From assembly GCA_035934535.1 (NCBI GenBank), contig DASYXS010000091.1, forward strand, positions 60,647-124,646: DNA of 64,000 nucleotides. Direction: 5' to 3'. The notes under the pieces were generated by a model that saw only the letters and a list, made by a program, of their open reading frames with translations, was not told the origin of the DNA and searched no databases. Source of the stretch: DASSJF01 sp035934535 (lineage in GTDB: Bacteria; Sysuimicrobiota; Sysuimicrobiia; Sysuimicrobiales; Segetimicrobiaceae). The translations under genes were made by a program, and so were the position numbers. Below, one piece after another: positions 25,540 to 34,037 of this stretch (the stretch's first letter is position 1; every line of letters starts with the position of its first letter).

Positions 25540-26351
25540 CGCTGCGGCGCCTCCTCGTCTACAGCACCGCGGTGGTCATCGCGGCATGGGTCGTGTTCCC
25601 GCTCCTGCTGATCACACTCGCCGCCTTCACGCCCCGGGAAGCGCTGTATGCGTGGCCGCGCGCGATCTGGCCCGCCCGGTTCACGCTCCGCACGCTGGGC
25701 ACGTTTCTGCAGTCCGCCGACGTCGTGCAGTCTACCTGGAACAGCCTGGCGGTGGCCGGCATGACGATCGGCTTGGCGTTCCTGATCTCGGCGCCCGCGG
25801 CGTACGCGCTGGCGCGGTACCGATTCCGCGGGCGGGAGGCGGTGCAGTTCCTCGTCCTCGCGACGAAAATGTTCCCGGCCGCGATTCTCGCCGTCCCGCT
25901 TGCCGTCGCGTTCATCCGGTGGGGGCTGTACGACACGCTCGTCGGGGTCGCGCTGGTGCATACGGCGCTGGCCGTGCCCTTCGTGATGACGATGGTGACG
26001 GGTATCTTCCTCGCGGTGTCCTACGAGCTGGAGGAGGCGGCGATGACGCTCGGCACCAACCGGCTCGGGGCCGTCGTCCGCATCACGCTGCCCATGGCGC
26101 TCCCCGGCCTGGCGGCGGCGGGGATCTTCACGTTCATCACGTCGTGGAACGAGGTGTTCGCCGCGTCCATCCTGACCGTCGACCATCGGACGCTGCCCGC
26201 GCTCATCCTAAACGCTGTGATCGGCAGCGGCGGCGGCGCGCCGCTCGACTTCCGGTTCGCCGGCGGTTTCTTCATGATCGTCCCCGCGCTGGTGATCATG
26301 CTGCTGATCCGCCGCTACCTGCTGACGCTGTGGGGGGTCGCGCTGCGCTGA
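25536..26351 (+). CDS. Sugar ABC transporter permease (MalG/UgpE type)
   Basis: Partner permease, 271 aa, starting at GTG 25536 inside the preceding stop. It has the first helix AAWVVFPLLLITLAAF, the SAPAAYALARYRFRGR segment typical of MalG-like proteins, and the EAA loop SYELEEAAMTLGTNRLGAVVRITLP followed by FITSWNEVFAA. The stop shares one base with the ATPase start (TGATG), so the genes are translationally coupled. Confidence 0.93.
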   Translation: MTLRRLLVYSTAVVIAAWVVFPLLLITLAAFTPREALYAWPRAIWPARFTLRTLGTFLQSADVVQSTWNSLAVAGMTIGLAFLISAPAAYALARYRFRGREAVQFLVLATKMFPAAILAVPLAVAFIRWGLYDTLVGVALVHTALAVPFVMTMVTGIFLAVSYELEEAAMTLGTNRLGAVVRITLPMALPGLAAAGIFTFITSWNEVFAASILTVDHRTLPALILNAVIGSGGGAPLDFRFAGGFFMIVPALVIMLLIRRYLLTLWGVALR

Positions 26352-27442
26352 TGGCACAGGTCCGGCTCGAACACCTGCGCAAGACCTACGGCAAGGTCAC
26401 GGCGATCGACGACGTCTCTCTGACCGTCGAGGACGGCGAGTTTCTGGTGCTGCTCGGTCCCTCCGGGTGCGGCAAGACCACGGTGCTGCGCGCGGTCGCC
26501 GGGCTCGAGGAGTTGGACCGGGGCGGGATCACGATCGGCGGCCGCGACGTCACCGGACTGCCTCCGGGCCGGCGCCGTATCGCGATGGTGTTTCAATCGT
26601 ACGCGGTCTTCCCGCACCTCCGGGTCTACGACAACATCGTGTTCGGCCTCAGGATGGCGCGGGTGCCGGGTGACGAGCAGCGCCGGCGCGCGCAGGACGC
26701 CGCGGGCCTGCTGCAGATTCAAGACCTGCTCGACCGATACCCCGCGCAGCTGTCCGGCGGGCAGCGCCAGCGGGTCGCGGTGGCGCGGGCGATCGTGATG
26801 CGGCCGGACGTTCTCTTGATGGACGAGCCGCTCAGCAACCTGGACGCGCTGCTTCGGCTGCATATGCGCACGGAGCTCAAGCGCATCCACCGCGAGCTGG
26901 GCGTGACGACGATCTACGTCACCCACGACCAGGTCGAGGCGCTGAGCCTCGGCCAGCGGATCGCCGTCATGTACGGCGGCCGGATCGTGCAGCACGACAC
27001 GCCGTCGCGCGTCTACGACGCGCCCGCCAACCGGTTGGTGGGAGCGTTCATGGGCAACCCGCCGATGAACTTTTTGGAAGGGCGCGCGCGGGCCGCGGGC
27101 GGCCGGGCCGCCCTGGTCGTGTCCGGCCGGTCCCTCGAACTTCCCGACCGGGCCGCGGCGTGGCTCGCGGCGCACGCGGCGGACCCAGTGCTGGCCGGGA
27201 TCCGGCCCGAGCACATCGCCGTGTCGCTTCGCGAGGAGCCGGGGACCCTCGCCGCCGTCGTGGTCGCGGTGGAGCCGCTCGGGGCGCAAAGCCTGCTCAC
27301 CGCCGCAGTCGGCGAGCAGGCCCTCAAAGTCTCCGTCTCCGTGGACTTTCACGCGGATCCGGGACAGCCGGTCTGGGTTCGGGTCGACGGGTCGCGGGTG
27401 CGGCTCATGGACGCGCGGACCGGCGACGCGATCCCGGTGTAG
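26351..27442 (+). CDS. Sugar ABC transporter ATPase (MalK/UgpC type)
   Basis: ATP-binding subunit, 363 aa: nucleotide-binding domain (1-235) and a C-terminal OB-type regulatory domain (about 240-360). Walker A is GPSGCGKTT near residue 37, signature LSGGQRQRVAVARAI, Walker B VLLMDEPLSNLDALLR, H-loop YVTHDQVEALSL. The FMGNPPMNFL and GIRPEHIAV blocks are typical of UgpC/MsmK-like multi-sugar ATPases. ATPases of this kind can serve several permease pairs. It precedes the glycosidase by 7 nt. Confidence 0.94.
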   Translation: MAQVRLEHLRKTYGKVTAIDDVSLTVEDGEFLVLLGPSGCGKTTVLRAVAGLEELDRGGITIGGRDVTGLPPGRRRIAMVFQSYAVFPHLRVYDNIVFGLRMARVPGDEQRRRAQDAAGLLQIQDLLDRYPAQLSGGQRQRVAVARAIVMRPDVLLMDEPLSNLDALLRLHMRTELKRIHRELGVTTIYVTHDQVEALSLGQRIAVMYGGRIVQHDTPSRVYDAPANRLVGAFMGNPPMNFLEGRARAAGGRAALVVSGRSLELPDRAAAWLAAHAADPVLAGIRPEHIAVSLREEPGTLAAVVVAVEPLGAQSLLTAAVGEQALKVSVSVDFHADPGQPVWVRVDGSRVRLMDARTGDAIPV

Positions 27443-27449
27443 GGCCGCT

Positions 27450-28739
27450 ATGACCGCGCCGCCGGATCTCGTCGCACCGTCGCTCGAAGTACTGCGCCGC
27501 AACGACGTGGGGCCGTACACGCGGCCGAGCCCCCGGCTGTACCCGCATCAGTGGAACTGGGACAGCGCGTTTATCGCGCTCGCGCTAGCCTACCTCGACT
27601 GGCCGCGGGCGGAGCGCGAGGTCGACGCCCTCTTCGCGGGGCAGTGGACGAACGGGATGCTGCCGCACATTCACTACAATGCGCAGACCGGCGGGTACTT
27701 CCCCGGTCCCGAGTGGTGGCCCGGTACCCTCGTGCGCCGTGCGGGCGAGCTCACGAGCGGGATCTCGCATCCGCCGGTCCTGCCCACGGCGGCGTACTGG
27801 GCCGGCCGCGCGCAGCCGGATGTGCGCGTTCGTCACGCATGGTGGACCCGCATCTACGAACCGCTGCGCGATGCGCTCCGTTTCTTTTCGGACCATCGGA
27901 CCGTCCCCGGGTGTCCCCTGATCGTGCTCGTGCATCCGTGGGAGAGCGGGCTCGACAACAGCCCGCGGTGGGACTTCGCAACGCGGGCCGGTCTCCGTCC
28001 GTCGCGGCCGTACGCGCGCCATGACACCGGCGTCGTCTCCGCCGCGGAGCGCCCCCGCGCCGCGGATTACGATCTCTACCTCTACCTGGTGGAGCTGATC
28101 GCGGGCCACCGGTACGATCTGCCGTCGTTTCTTCCGGAGACGCCGTTCGCGGTGTACGATTCCCTGTTCAACGCGATCTGGTACCGGGCGGTCCTCGACC
28201 TGAACCGTCTCGCCGCCGAACTAGGACGGGCGCCCGATTGGCCGGCGGACGATCTGCGCGCCTTCCGCGACACCTATCACCGGCTGCTGTGGGACGCGCG
28301 CGCGGGACTGTTTCTCGACTTCGACATCCGGGCCGGCCGGCCGATCGCGGCGCAGACGATCGCGGGGCTCGGGGCGCTCTACGCGACCCTCGTCGAGCCG
28401 GCGCAGGCCGCGGAGATGTACCGGCGCTACCGGGATCGGTGCCGGGGGCTCCGGCTCCTCCCCACCGTGCCGCCCGACCAACCGGAGTACGAGCCGGCGC
28501 GGTACTGGCGCGGGCCCGCGTGGGTCAACACCAATTGGTTTGTGATTCGCGGACTCGCGGATTTGGGATTGAGCGCCGAGGCCCGGTCACTCGCCGATGC
28601 CACCATCGATCTCGTTCGACGTGGAGGCTGGTGCGAGTACTTTCACCCGTCGACCGGCGAGGGGCTGGGCGGCGGAGACTTTTCCTGGACCGCGGCGCTG
28701 CTGATCGACCTGCTGTTGCGGCCTGCGGCCCCGGCCTGA
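27450..28739 (+). CDS. GH63-like glycosidase, mannosylglycerate/glucosylglycerate hydrolase type
   Basis: Predicted inverting alpha-glycosidase with an (alpha/alpha)6 barrel, 429 aa, no signal peptide, so cytoplasmic. Diagnostic blocks are YPHQWNWDSAFIALALAYLDW (about 30-50), HPWESGLDNSPRWD (catalytic Asp region, near 165), YWRGPAWVNTNWF and STGEGLGGGDFSWTAALLIDLL (catalytic Glu region near the end). The compact size and these motifs resemble bacterial mannosylglycerate and glucosylglycerate hydrolases rather than the larger GH63 glucosidases. It is the last gene of the sugar ABC operon, so the imported solute is its likely substrate; the products would be a hexose and D-glycerate. Substrate assignment is inference. 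Confidence 0.8.
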   Translation: MTAPPDLVAPSLEVLRRNDVGPYTRPSPRLYPHQWNWDSAFIALALAYLDWPRAEREVDALFAGQWTNGMLPHIHYNAQTGGYFPGPEWWPGTLVRRAGELTSGISHPPVLPTAAYWAGRAQPDVRVRHAWWTRIYEPLRDALRFFSDHRTVPGCPLIVLVHPWESGLDNSPRWDFATRAGLRPSRPYARHDTGVVSAAERPRAADYDLYLYLVELIAGHRYDLPSFLPETPFAVYDSLFNAIWYRAVLDLNRLAAELGRAPDWPADDLRAFRDTYHRLLWDARAGLFLDFDIRAGRPIAAQTIAGLGALYATLVEPAQAAEMYRRYRDRCRGLRLLPTVPPDQPEYEPARYWRGPAWVNTNWFVIRGLADLGLSAEARSLADATIDLVRRGGWCEYFHPSTGEGLGGGDFSWTAALLIDLLLRPAAPA

Positions 28740-28751
28740 CGGCCGGGGCCG
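28726..28751. terminator. GC hairpin over the glycosidase stop codon
   Basis: Perfect 11-bp inverted repeat, GGCCCCGGCC pairing with GGCCGGGGCC plus one outer C-G pair, around a TGAC loop that contains the TGA stop of the GH63-like gene. It lies between two convergent genes (ends at 28739 and 28757) and could stop transcription from both sides, though no T-run follows. Confidence 0.6.
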
Positions 28752-28756
28752 GCGCG

Positions 28757-29923
28757 TCACCGCGCCTGCTGCGCGCCGGACTCCTCCACGCGTGGATCGC
28801 CGTAGATCGCCACGGCATTGTCCCACAAGAGCCGCCGCGCGATCACCTCGCGGTCGTCCGGTCCCGCGAACCCCCGGGCTTCGATCGCCGCAAGCGCCAC
28901 ATCGAGCGCTTCGCGCGCGCGCCGCCCCGCCAGCCAGAACAGGTCGGGAATCGAGAAGGCGTCCGTGGCCAGCAGCACTTTGGACGCCGGCGCAAGCCCG
29001 AGCGCCTCGACGATCGCGTCGCTCGCGGCGTGCGCGGCAAAGGGCACCGTGAGCGACAGGTCCATCGCGACGTGGGGGTAGACGTGGGTGAGCCACGCCG
29101 CTTCGCGGACGTACGGGTAGGTGTGCAGCAGCACGAAGGTGATCGCGCGAAACGGCGGGTGCTCGAATACCGGCCGCAGCCACAGTGGATTCGCCAGCCG
29201 CAGGTCGAGGTCGCGGTCGCCGAAGCCGGTATGCACTTGCACCGGCAGCCGGTGCTCCGCGGCGATCTCGAGCGCCGTCCACAGCAGGCTGTCGAGCAGC
29301 GGCTTCGAGGCGAGGCGGGTGTGGCCCAGCGCCGCCGCCTGGTGCGCCGCCCGGAACGCCCCGGCGAGCGAGGCGGCGTCCCAGTCCCGCACGTCGAGTC
29401 CCGTGCGGTAGGCGATGATCGTCTTGAGGCCGTTCAAGTTCGGGACCGCTGCGCGGACTTCGGCGGCGAACCGCTCGCGGAGATCGGGCCAGCCGTCAGC
29501 GGCCGGAATCAGGCGCTCCGCCAGGACCTCCAAGCGCAGCAACTCGCCGGCGGGACACGGCAGCAGGCCGCGAAGCGCCGGGAGCTCGTAGTGGTCGGCC
29601 GCCCGGAATCCGGGATCGATCAGGATCGCGCCGATACCGGCGTCGGCGAACATCTCCCGTGTGAGGTCATCAAACGACCGCCGCGCCCGCGCGGCGAGAA
29701 CCGCGTCTTCCCGAGGCTCGCAGCCGAAGAACCCGCCGAGGTCGGCGAGCGACCGCCGGTAGAAGAGGCTCCAGCCGACGTGACGCGCGACCGTCTCCGG
29801 CGCGTCGCTTTCGGTAAAGTGCGCGCGGAACGCCTCCGGCGTGGCGGGCTGTTCGCGCCGCAGCGAATGAGCGTGATGGTCGTACAGTGGGATGCCGGCG
29901 AACGGAGCGGGACGCTGCGGCAC
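28757..29923 (-). CDS. Amidohydrolase 2-type protein, FluG N-terminal-like
   Basis: Predicted TIM-barrel hydrolase, 388 aa, starting at GTG 29923 (GGAGG 7 nt upstream). YDHHAHSLRREQP near residue 15 is the HxH metal site, VQVHTGFGDRDLDLR (near 240) and LLHTYPYVREAAWL give later His ligands, and KVLLATDAFSIPDLFWL supplies the late Asp. The order matches the nodulin/FluG amidohydrolase domain that is fused to, or sits beside, a glutamine-synthetase-like domain. It lies 36 nt downstream of such a gene, so the two probably act on one gamma-glutamyl or amide metabolite. The real substrate is unknown. Confidence 0.85.
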   Translation of the reverse strand: MPQRPAPFAGIPLYDHHAHSLRREQPATPEAFRAHFTESDAPETVARHVGWSLFYRRSLADLGGFFGCEPREDAVLAARARRSFDDLTREMFADAGIGAILIDPGFRAADHYELPALRGLLPCPAGELLRLEVLAERLIPAADGWPDLRERFAAEVRAAVPNLNGLKTIIAYRTGLDVRDWDAASLAGAFRAAHQAAALGHTRLASKPLLDSLLWTALEIAAEHRLPVQVHTGFGDRDLDLRLANPLWLRPVFEHPPFRAITFVLLHTYPYVREAAWLTHVYPHVAMDLSLTVPFAAHAASDAIVEALGLAPASKVLLATDAFSIPDLFWLAGRRAREALDVALAAIEARGFAGPDDREVIARRLLWDNAVAIYGDPRVEESGAQQAR

Positions 29924-29958
29924 GGACGGCCCTCCTGTTCCCCGCAGGCTCAGCAGGC

Positions 29959-31344
29959 TCAGTAGATGAACAAGTGGCGCCGGGCGACGTCCGCCGGGTC
30001 CAGGTCGCGCAGCGCGTCCCACTCGCCCCGGCGAACGGCGAGATACGACCGCGTGAGCGGCGCGCCGAGGATCTCCTGAACGGTCGAATCGCCCTCGAGC
30101 GCCTCGACGGCCTCGGCGAGCGTGGCCGGCAGCGGGACGATGCCGCGCTGCCGCCGTTCGGCCTCGGGGAGCGCCCCCGGATCGGTCTCGACCGGATCGC
30201 CCGGCGCGAGTTTCCGGCGGACGCCGTCGAGGCCCGCCGCGATCACGCCGGCGAGCGCGAGATAGGGATTGGCGCTGCCGTCGCACGTCTTCAACTCGAC
30301 GTTGCACGACGCGGGGCCCCGCCGGGGAGTGATCACGCGGATCGCGGCCTCGCGGTTCTCCGGGCCGTAGCAGGTGAAGGCGCCGGCCCAAGAGTAGGGC
30401 CTGAGGCGCGCATAGGAATTGACGCTCGGGGCGACCAGCGCGCAGAGGGCCGGGAGGTGCGCGAGCACGCCGGCGATCCACGAATAGGCGAGCGGCGAAA
30501 GGCGCAGCCGGTCGTGTTCGTCGTACATCGCGTTCTGCCCGTCCCGCCACAGGCTCGTGTGCAGATGGCAGCCGCTGCCGGCGCTGCCGGCAAACGGCGA
30601 CGGCGCGAACGACGCCGAGAGCCCGTGCCGGCCGGCCACGCCCCGCACGCCCTCGCGCAGGACGAGGTGGCGGTCCGCCGCGGCGAGCGCCTGGGCGTGG
30701 CGGATCGACACTTCGAACTGCCCCGGCCCCGACTCCGGATAGACCAGCGCGACGTCGAGCCCCATCGTGTTGAGCGTGTCGACAAGATCGCGCAGCACCT
30801 CGTGCGCGGCGTCGTGCGCGATCGTCATCGCGAAGTTGGTGCGATCGACCGGTTCGTAGCCGCCGGCGCCGCCCGCCGCCGGCCGCAGCAGGTAGAATTC
30901 GGGCTCAAACGCCGCCTGGATCTCGACGCCCTCCGCCGCCGCGGCCTCGACGGCGCGCCGCAGACACGCGCGCGGGTCGTGGGCCCACGGGTCGCCCGTC
31001 TCCGTCTGAAAATCGCCGAGCATCATCGCGGCCCCCTGGTTGTAGGGAAGGACCGTGAACGTGTCCGGGTCCGGGACGAGCCACACTTCCCCGATGGGGC
31101 TCAGGCCGCTCGCCGGCAGCGGCGTGTCCGCGAGCATGGGGAGCGCCTGCTGGGCGACCGTGAACCCGACGCCGTACTTCAGGATGCCGTCGAGACTGTC
31201 GAGCGGCGCGGCCTTGGCACGGATCAGGTTGGCGTTGTCACAGTAGGCGACGCGAACGAGACGAACGCCGGCGGCGCGGGCCCGATCGTACACGGCATTG
31301 GGACTGGCGCGCTGCGTGTGGGTTCGATCCGGGGGCATTGCCAT
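29959..31344 (-). CDS. Glutamine synthetase family protein (FluG/PuuA-like)
   Basis: ATP-dependent ligase of the glutamine synthetase fold, 461 aa. The N-terminal beta-grasp domain (DNANLIRAKAAPLDSLDG) is followed by the catalytic domain: AFEPEFYLL (metal-binding Glu residues), PGQFEVSIRHAQAL, AGSAGSGCHLHTSLW, VNSYARLRPYSWAG and ENREAAIRVITP. These fit the GlnA-type III/gamma-glutamylpolyamine synthetase branch rather than primary nitrogen assimilation. No adenylylation-type Tyr motif is evident. Start ATG 31344 or 31338 (no strong ribosome site). With the amidohydrolase downstream it forms a split FluG-like pair; it could gamma-glutamylate an amine. Confidence 0.88.
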   Translation of the reverse strand: MAMPPDRTHTQRASPNAVYDRARAAGVRLVRVAYCDNANLIRAKAAPLDSLDGILKYGVGFTVAQQALPMLADTPLPASGLSPIGEVWLVPDPDTFTVLPYNQGAAMMLGDFQTETGDPWAHDPRACLRRAVEAAAAEGVEIQAAFEPEFYLLRPAAGGAGGYEPVDRTNFAMTIAHDAAHEVLRDLVDTLNTMGLDVALVYPESGPGQFEVSIRHAQALAAADRHLVLREGVRGVAGRHGLSASFAPSPFAGSAGSGCHLHTSLWRDGQNAMYDEHDRLRLSPLAYSWIAGVLAHLPALCALVAPSVNSYARLRPYSWAGAFTCYGPENREAAIRVITPRRGPASCNVELKTCDGSANPYLALAGVIAAGLDGVRRKLAPGDPVETDPGALPEAERRQRGIVPLPATLAEAVEALEGDSTVQEILGAPLTRSYLAVRRGEWDALRDLDPADVARRHLFIY

Positions 31345-31403
31345 GGCACGGGCGGATTCAGGGAGGCGTGAACCATTCCCTTCCGCGGGCCGCGCCGCGG
31401 CCG

Positions 31404-32783
31404 CTACCGGTGCGTGGGGCCGCAGAGGATCAGGACGAGATCGGCGACGTTGGTGCCGGTGGGGCCGGTGCGGATGAGGTCGCCGATCGCGTCGAGCAGC
31501 GGATAGGCGTTGTTGTCTCGAAGGTGGCGGGCGGGATCCAATCCCGCCCGCCGCGCGCGCGCGACCGTTGTCCCGTCGACCGCCGCTCCCGCCGCGTCGG
31601 TCGGTCCGTCGCGGCCGTCGGTCGCGAAGCCGACGAGCAGCGCATCGCGGAGATCCTCGAGTGCCGCGGCCCCCGCGAGGGCCAGTTCTTGGTTGCGGCC
31701 GCCGCGTCCGTTGCCGGTCACGGTGACGGTGGTCTCGCCGCCGCAGACCACGCAGGCCGGCCGCGCCGCGGGTTCGCCGGTAGATGCGATCTGCCGGGCG
31801 ATGCCGGCCAGGACCCGTCCGGCGTGGCGCGCTTCGCCCTCGAGATAGGTGGTGAGCAGCAGCGTGTGAAAGCCCGCGGCCCGCGCCGCCTCCGCGGCGG
31901 CGCGGGCCGCGGTGAGGTTGTCCGCGATGACCGTCATCGCCCCGTCGGGAAAGGCGGCATCGCCGGGCTTGGGCGTGTCGGGGATCGCGCCCAGGCACCC
32001 CCGCTCGAGCACGCCCCGCGCCGCGGCCGGGACGTGCGCCGCGATGCCGTACCGGTCCAGCACCGCGAGCGCGTCGGCGAACGTCGAGGGATCCGGGACC
32101 GTCGGACCGGAGGCCATCGCTTCGGGCGGCGAGCCGACGACGTCGGAGATCGCGAGCGTCGCTACCCGCGCCGGCGCCGCGGCGCGGGCGAGCTGCCCGC
32201 CGGCGATTGCCGAAAGATGGCGCCGCACCATGTTCATCTCGACGATGTCGGCGCCGGAACGAAGCAAGAGGTTCGTCGTGTCCGCCATGTCCGCGAGCGA
32301 GAGGCCCGCGCGCGGCAGCGGCAGCAGGGCCGACCCGCCGCCCGAGAGCAGGCACAGCACAAGATCGTCGGGACCGAGCCCGCGGACGAGCGAGAGCATC
32401 TCGCGCGCCGCGGCTTCACCGGCGGCGTCGGGAACCGGATGCGCGGCCTCTCTCACGGCGATGCGCGGCGGTCCGTCGCGGTGTCCGTGCGCGGTCGTGA
32501 CGAGGCCGGCCGTCAGGCGCGGGCCCAGCGCATCCTCCGCCGCGCGCGCCATCGAGGCGGACGCCTTGCCGGCGCCCACGACGATCACCTTGGCGTGCCC
32601 GCGGAGGGGATAGGTCCGTCCGCCGATCCTGACGCCGGTATCCGTAAGCGCGATCGCCCGGGCCGTCGCGGCGTACGCGTCCACGGCCTCGACCGCGCGC
32701 GCGAGCATCTCCGCGGCGGCGCGCCGCAGCGCGGACGTTTCCGCGACGCGGAACAAGGTACCGTCGATGCGCAGGGCCGTCAC
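31404..32783 (-). CDS. Glycerate 2-kinase (GckA/MOFRL family)
   Basis: Class II glycerate kinase converting D-glycerate to 2-phosphoglycerate, 459 aa. The N-terminal DUF4147 domain has VIVVGAGKASASMARAAE (near 70) and LLSGGGSALLPLP (near 155); the C-terminal MOFRL domain has VCGGETTVTVTGNGRGGRNQELALA (about 350-375) and GTNVADLVLIL at the end. GTG 32783 overlaps the stop of the upstream cyclophilin-fold gene (GTGA). It lies 2.7 kb from, and on the opposite strand to, a GH63-like hydrolase expected to release D-glycerate. Other members of the family act in serine, tartrate or hydroxypyruvate routes. Confidence 0.9.
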   Translation of the reverse strand: MTALRIDGTLFRVAETSALRRAAAEMLARAVEAVDAYAATARAIALTDTGVRIGGRTYPLRGHAKVIVVGAGKASASMARAAEDALGPRLTAGLVTTAHGHRDGPPRIAVREAAHPVPDAAGEAAAREMLSLVRGLGPDDLVLCLLSGGGSALLPLPRAGLSLADMADTTNLLLRSGADIVEMNMVRRHLSAIAGGQLARAAAPARVATLAISDVVGSPPEAMASGPTVPDPSTFADALAVLDRYGIAAHVPAAARGVLERGCLGAIPDTPKPGDAAFPDGAMTVIADNLTAARAAAEAARAAGFHTLLLTTYLEGEARHAGRVLAGIARQIASTGEPAARPACVVCGGETTVTVTGNGRGGRNQELALAGAAALEDLRDALLVGFATDGRDGPTDAAGAAVDGTTVARARRAGLDPARHLRDNNAYPLLDAIGDLIRTGPTGTNVADLVLILCGPTHR

Positions 32784-33151
32784 GTCGCGCGCTCGATCTT
32801 CACCGTGGTGCCGGAGCGCACCGCCTTGAACACGGCCGCGTCGCCGACGACGCGGCCAAAGACGTTGACGGGACTCGCCGGCCGGATCTCGCCGCCCTGG
32901 CTGGCCGGCGTGGGGCCGAAGAAGATGCAGAAGGCGCTGCCCGGCGGCCAGTAGCCGAGATCGCCCATCTCGACGACCTCGCGCGGCGACTCCGGCTCGC
33001 ACTGGACCGGGATGGAGAAATAGATTTCATCGCCCCACGTGCTGGCGCGCGCCTCGAGCGGGAGCGCGTTCCAGATGGCGTCCGCCGTCCGGCCCGATCC
33101 GAGCGCAGCGGTCCCGCGGATCTTGCCCGCGGTGATGACGATCGTCCGCAT
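32780..33151 (-). CDS. Cyclophilin-like fold protein (TM1367 type)
   Basis: Small 123-aa protein matching the TM1367 cyclophilin-like family (PF04126-type): WGDEIYFSIPV, the nearly invariant EVVEMGDLGYWPPGSAFCIFFG, and PASPVNVFGRVVG are all present. The fold is that of cyclophilin, but prolyl isomerase activity has not been shown for the family as far as I know. ATG 33151 has GGAGGG 8 nt upstream. Coupled by GTGA to glycerate 2-kinase, so a role in the same metabolic context is possible. Confidence 0.85.
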   Translation of the reverse strand: MRTIVITAGKIRGTAALGSGRTADAIWNALPLEARASTWGDEIYFSIPVQCEPESPREVVEMGDLGYWPPGSAFCIFFGPTPASQGGEIRPASPVNVFGRVVGDAAVFKAVRSGTTVKIERAT

Positions 33152-33197
33152 CCGGTTCCCTCCAGTGCCGGCTTTGATGAGCGGACTGCCGGCCGCC

Positions 33198-34037
33198 TCA
33201 CCAGTCGACGAGCAGCGGCGCCGTCCAGCCGTTGGGCCGCACGGCCAGCAGCGGCGGCCCGCCGGCGTCTCCCGGCGACCCGTTCCCGCCGGCCGCGGGC
33301 GGTGGGGCCGCCGCCTCGATCGCCGCGCGCACTGTGTCGCGCGCCAGCGGAGCGAGGTTGTTCGTGTCGCTCAGATGAACCAGGCACACGCCGCGGCGGC
33401 GGCCGGCGGCACGCGCGACGGCCGCGGTGCGCGCGAGCGCCCGCGCCGCGTCGTCGTTGCTCAAATGGCCGCGTCCGCCGAGGATGCGGTTCTTGAGAAA
33501 CCAGGGGTAGGCGCTGATGTGCAGCAGCCCGAGGTCGTAGTTGCTCTCGAGGACGGCGAGATCGGTCTCGGCGAGGTACCGGTCGAGGATCGCGTCCGCC
33601 GCGCCGAGATCGGTCGCAATGACGACGCGCCGCCCGGCCGCCGCGATCGCGAGCCCCACCGGCTCGACCGCGTCGTGCGGGACCGGGAACGCGGTGATCT
33701 CGAAGGGCCCGACGGCGAAGGGGGTGCCGGGCGCGAACGGCTGCACGTCGGCGCCGGCGAGGGTCTGGGCCGCGGCGGCCGCCGTGGCCGCCGTCGCGTA
33801 CACCCGCACGCCGGCGGCGCGGGAGAGGGGCCCGGCGCCGCGCGCGTGGTCGTCGTGCTCGTGCGTCAGCACCACCCCGTGCACGTCGCCGGGCAGGAGC
33901 CCCAGGCGGTCCAGCGCGCGCTCGAGCGCGTCGAGCGAGATCCCGGCATCCACCAGCACGCGGTCCATGCCGCACTCGAGCAGCAGCGCGTTGCCGGCGC
34001 TGCCGCTGGCGAGCACCGTGACGCGCAGCATGGTCAT
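33198..34037 (-). CDS. Metallo-beta-lactamase-fold hydrolase (YycJ/WalJ-like)
   Basis: Two-metal hydrolase, 279 aa from ATG 34037, which overlaps the sppA stop (ATGA). VTVLASGSAGNALLLE at the start is characteristic of YycJ/WalJ-like proteins; the metal motif HEHDDHARG (about residues 59-67) and later NYDLGLL and HLSDTNN supply ligands. Related proteins are nucleases or phosphodiesterases, but the precise role is unclear. The last 30 residues are Gly/Pro-rich and atypical. Confidence 0.85.
   Translation of the reverse strand: MTMLRVTVLASGSAGNALLLECGMDRVLVDAGISLDALERALDRLGLLPGDVHGVVLTHEHDDHARGAGPLSRAAGVRVYATAATAAAAAQTLAGADVQPFAPGTPFAVGPFEITAFPVPHDAVEPVGLAIAAAGRRVVIATDLGAADAILDRYLAETDLAVLESNYDLGLLHISAYPWFLKNRILGGRGHLSNDDAARALARTAAVARAAGRRRGVCLVHLSDTNNLAPLARDTVRAAIEAAAPPPAAGGNGSPGDAGGPPLLAVRPNGWTAPLLVDW

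Noticed and set aside
31345..32355. Extension of the glutamine-synthetase frame to 798 codons
   Set aside because: Shadow of the glycerate 2-kinase gene on the same strand in another frame.
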